64,000 nt of DNA, from positions 172,300-236,299 of the forward strand of contig NZ_JAAIXZ010000004.1 in the NCBI RefSeq assembly GCF_010894435.1. Direction: 5' to 3'. This stretch comes from Pyxidicoccus trucidator (GTDB lineage Bacteria; Myxococcota; Myxococcia; Myxococcales; Myxococcaceae). Both the position numbers and the translations under genes were made by a program. This document shows, in pieces, positions 62,184-64,000 of the stretch; the first letter of the stretch is position 1; each line of letters begins with the position of its first letter. The notes under the pieces were generated by a model. It searched no databases. It worked only from the letters and a program-made list of their open reading frames with translations, and was not told the DNA's origin.

Positions 62184-62381
62184 TCAGGCGTACACCTGAT
62201 TCCCTTCGAGCGTCATCTCCAGCCGCCGGTTCAGCGCCTCCATCCGGTCATACCTCTCGCGCAGCATGTCGCGAAAGGCGCGCTGGTCGGCATGGGCAAT
62301 CTCGTCCAGGAGCACGCGCAGCGCCGACTCCAGCGCCTGCTTCAGCTCGCGCGCTTCCACCGAGGACAGTTCCAGCAGCAT
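62184..62381 (-). CDS. Small helical protein
   Basis: A 65-residue protein, all helical: LELSSVEARELKQALESALRVLLDEIAHADQ, then a second charged helix RAFRDMLRERYDRMEALNRRLEM. A perfect AGGAGG lies six bases before the ATG at 62381, which supports the start. No known family named with confidence; it may be a small coiled-coil dimer. It converges with the ABC ATPase gene and diverges from the small DUF2171-like gene. Confidence 0.65.
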   Translation of the reverse strand: MLLELSSVEARELKQALESALRVLLDEIAHADQRAFRDMLRERYDRMEALNRRLEMTLEGNQVYA

Positions 62382-62730
62382 GAAGCACCTCCTGCGTTGA
62401 ACGTTAGGCACCGTCGGAAGGGCCGACTCCCCGCGCCTGCTCGGGGCCCGCGACGCCAGCCCGCCTGTCGCAGCGTCCCTTCCTGCCTCCCCGGGGGCGG
62501 AACGGAGCGCCTCTCCTCCTGCTCCGGTGCGCGGAGCGCACATGACTCCTCACGGTGCGACGTGCGCGAAGTGGAGGGAAGGAGTCCGGCCGCGGGCCCG
62601 TGTCCGTGGCAGGCGGTGACGGCGAGCGCTCCTCTGCCCGGCTTCCGGGCGCTGCCGTCCGCTCGGCGAGCCCGCACTGTTGTGGATGGGGCCCGGATGT
62701 CCCGTGCGCCCCGAGCCCGAGGAGGCCCAG
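62382..62730. other. Divergent gap, no gene seen
   Basis: 349 bases between two small divergent genes. I see no credible coding frame, hairpin or repeat; both promoters presumably lie here. Confidence 0.5.
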
Positions 62731-63057
62731 ATGGTTCAGGCGGAGGAGGTGCGCGAGGGGATGACGGTGCGGACCGCGGACGGGCGCGTGGTGGGCCGCG
62801 TGGCCGCGGTGGGCGACATCCACTTCGAGTTGGAGCAGGGGCTCGTGCCCATTCCGCGGCGCGACTACCTGGTCGAGTACAGCGACGTGGACTTCATCCG
62901 CGACCAGGACGTGTACCTGGCGAACGCGGACCATCCGCTGCTCACCCTGGAGGAAGACGACGACGGCGGCGCCCTGCCACCGCGCCACTGCGAGGGCATG
63001 GACGCCGAGCCGGTGAACGCCGCGCCCGCGACGGAGGGGGAGCCTGTCCGCCACTGA
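62731..63057 (+). CDS. DUF2171/PRC-barrel-like small protein
   Basis: A 108-residue soluble protein. The N-terminal 65 residues match the DUF2171/PRC-barrel style: VREGMTVRTADGRVVGRVAAVGDIHFEL, then VPIPRRDYLVEYSD and DQDVYLANADHPLL. A long acidic and polar tail follows (LEEDDDGGALPP). GAGGAGG precedes the ATG. PRC-barrel domains act in RNA processing, photosynthesis and stress proteins; nothing here distinguishes. Followed at once by a strong terminator. Confidence 0.75.
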   Translation: MVQAEEVREGMTVRTADGRVVGRVAAVGDIHFELEQGLVPIPRRDYLVEYSDVDFIRDQDVYLANADHPLLTLEEDDDGGALPPRHCEGMDAEPVNAAPATEGEPVRH

Positions 63058-63064
63058 CTGACGC

Positions 63065-63089
63065 GGAGCGCCAGGGTGCCTGGCGCTCC
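63065..63089 (+). terminator. Perfect 11-bp hairpin after the DUF2171-like gene
   Basis: GGAGCGCCAGG (63065-63075), loop GTG, CCTGGCGCTCC (63079-63089), eight bases after the stop. No U-tract, but a perfect GC-rich stem. Confidence 0.65.
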
Positions 63090-63229
63090 CCACCCCCACG
63101 GTCCCGGTTTACAGGAATTCTGACCCATGGGGCGGTGTAAGCGTCGGGAATCACTCAGGTGGGACAAAACAGGAATGTCAGACCGTCAGGGTACATGAGC
63201 TCTCTTCGACCAGCCATCCAGGTGGGCTC

Positions 63230-64000
63230 ATGCGACGGTTCTCGACATCCTGCGTCACCATGGCGCTCTTCGTGCTGGTGTTCTCGTGCAGCTCCGGTCC
63301 CCGGGCTGAGGAGGGCGGCGCGAACACGGTGGGACAGCCGCTGACGCTGTCCGCGCCGCGCAAGCTGCTGTCCTTCGTCACCCTGGAGGACGGGCGCGTG
63401 CTGGCCGTGGGTGGGCATGACGGGCACCGCACGCTCGCGAGCTGTGAGCTGTTCGAGCCCGCCTCCGGCGCGTGGCGTGTGACGGGCGCCCTGCGCACGG
63501 CGCGGCGCAACCACGCGGCGGTGCGGCTGGCGGACGGGCGCGTGCTGGTGGTGGGCGGAACGAATGGCGTGGCGCTGGGCGCGCTCGCGAGCGCGGAGGT
63601 CTACGACGCGGCGACGGGCACGTGGGCGGAGGCGCGGCCCATGGCCGAGGCGCGCAATGACCCGGCGGCGGTGCTGCTGCGGGACGGGCGCGTGCTGGTG
63701 GCGGGCGGCACGGACGTGGACCGGCGGCCGCTGCGCTCGGCGGAGCTGTTCGACCCGATGACGGGCACGTGGAGCGCGGCGGAGGCGCCCGGCTTCGCGC
63801 GTGGCGGTGCGCGCACGGCGGTGGTGCTGGCCAGCGGCAAGGCGCTCTTCGTGAGCGGACTGCAGGCGGAGCTGTATGACGCGACGACGGGCCACTGGGA
63901 GAAGGCGGGGCTGGCGGGCGGCGCGGCGGGGACGCACCGGCTGGCGCACACGGTGACGTTGCTGCCGGACGGGCGCGTGCTGGTGGTGGGCGGCACGACG
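63230..64000 (+). CDS. Kelch-repeat lipoprotein, cut by the window end
   Basis: Open from ATG 63230 to the window end with no stop (257 codons seen). The signal ends in a lipobox-like VFSC (TMALFVLVFSCSSG). Four Kelch units follow, each with an (L)xDGRVLxVGG core: EDGRVLAVGGHDG, ADGRVLVVGGTNG, RDGRVLVAGGTDV and PDGRVLVVGGTT, three with a TGTW- or SGAW-like end. These form blades of a galactose-oxidase-type propeller. Proteins of this build are abundant in myxobacteria as surface lipoproteins of unknown ligand. Confidence 0.85.
   Translation, partial: MRRFSTSCVTMALFVLVFSCSSGPRAEEGGANTVGQPLTLSAPRKLLSFVTLEDGRVLAVGGHDGHRTLASCELFEPASGAWRVTGALRTARRNHAAVRLADGRVLVVGGTNGVALGALASAEVYDAATGTWAEARPMAEARNDPAAVLLRDGRVLVAGGTDVDRRPLRSAELFDPMTGTWSAAEAPGFARGGARTAVVLASGKALFVSGLQAELYDATTGHWEKAGLAGGAAGTHRLAHTVTLLPDGRVLVVGGTT

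Overview
The window is very GC-rich, densely coded DNA. Third codon positions are so GC-biased that long open frames appear on the wrong strand of most real genes. The gene content fits a myxobacterium, most likely Myxococcaceae (Myxococcus/Corallococcus/Pyxidicoccus-like): a Ser/Thr kinase fused to an AAA ATPase and TPR region, an FHA plus AAA regulator of the enhancer-binding-protein type, many secreted lipoproteins, a Kelch lipoprotein, an Rhs protein and orphan lipid-metabolism operons. This assignment is an inference from content; no rRNA or tRNA gene was found to confirm it.

Layout. 1-9208 (+): ExoD-like membrane protein, kinase-ATPase translationally coupled to a zinc-ribbon methyltransferase, 2OG-Fe(II) oxygenase, subtilase, glutaminase. 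9211-13703 (-): a four-gene lipid operon (cNMP-patatin, KAS III-like, acyltransferase, SDR) with ATGA overlaps. 13800-19579 (-): a complete RND tripartite efflux operon (TolC, adaptor, pump). 19789-21846 (-): octaheme cytochrome fused to a HEAT/TPR-like tail. 22131-25420: a visibly less GC-rich islet of small, mostly unrecognised genes, ending in a frameshifted gene. 25541-28677 (+): AAA ATPase, alpha/beta hydrolase, small lipoprotein, DUF427.

29257-40560 (+): a 1688-residue PA14 lipoprotein, a 1878-residue exported SpvB/VCBS/Rhs protein whose variable C-terminus is an alpha/beta-hydrolase domain, and a small membrane protein placed like an immunity gene. 40624-48131 (-): a tightly overlapping operon MoxR AAA+ / DUF5682 / VWA / SWIM-HEAT, the best candidate for an under-described multi-protein system. 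48352-57353: mixed genes (GNAT, DUF3088, exported DUF4185 protein with two tandem C-terminal modules, exported unknown protein, DUF3142 lipoprotein operon, DUF6891-like). 57373-58340: divergent HxlR regulator and carboxymuconolactone-decarboxylase-family gene with two near-identical palindromes between them. 58344-64000: MlaF-like ABC ATPase with an odd H-loop, FHA-AAA regulator without GAFTGA, MalK-type ATPase, two small proteins, and a Kelch lipoprotein cut by the window end.

Several gene ends carry strong hairpins without clear U-tracts, as is common in GC-rich genomes. No CRISPR array, tRNA, rRNA, IS element, attachment site or replication origin was seen.
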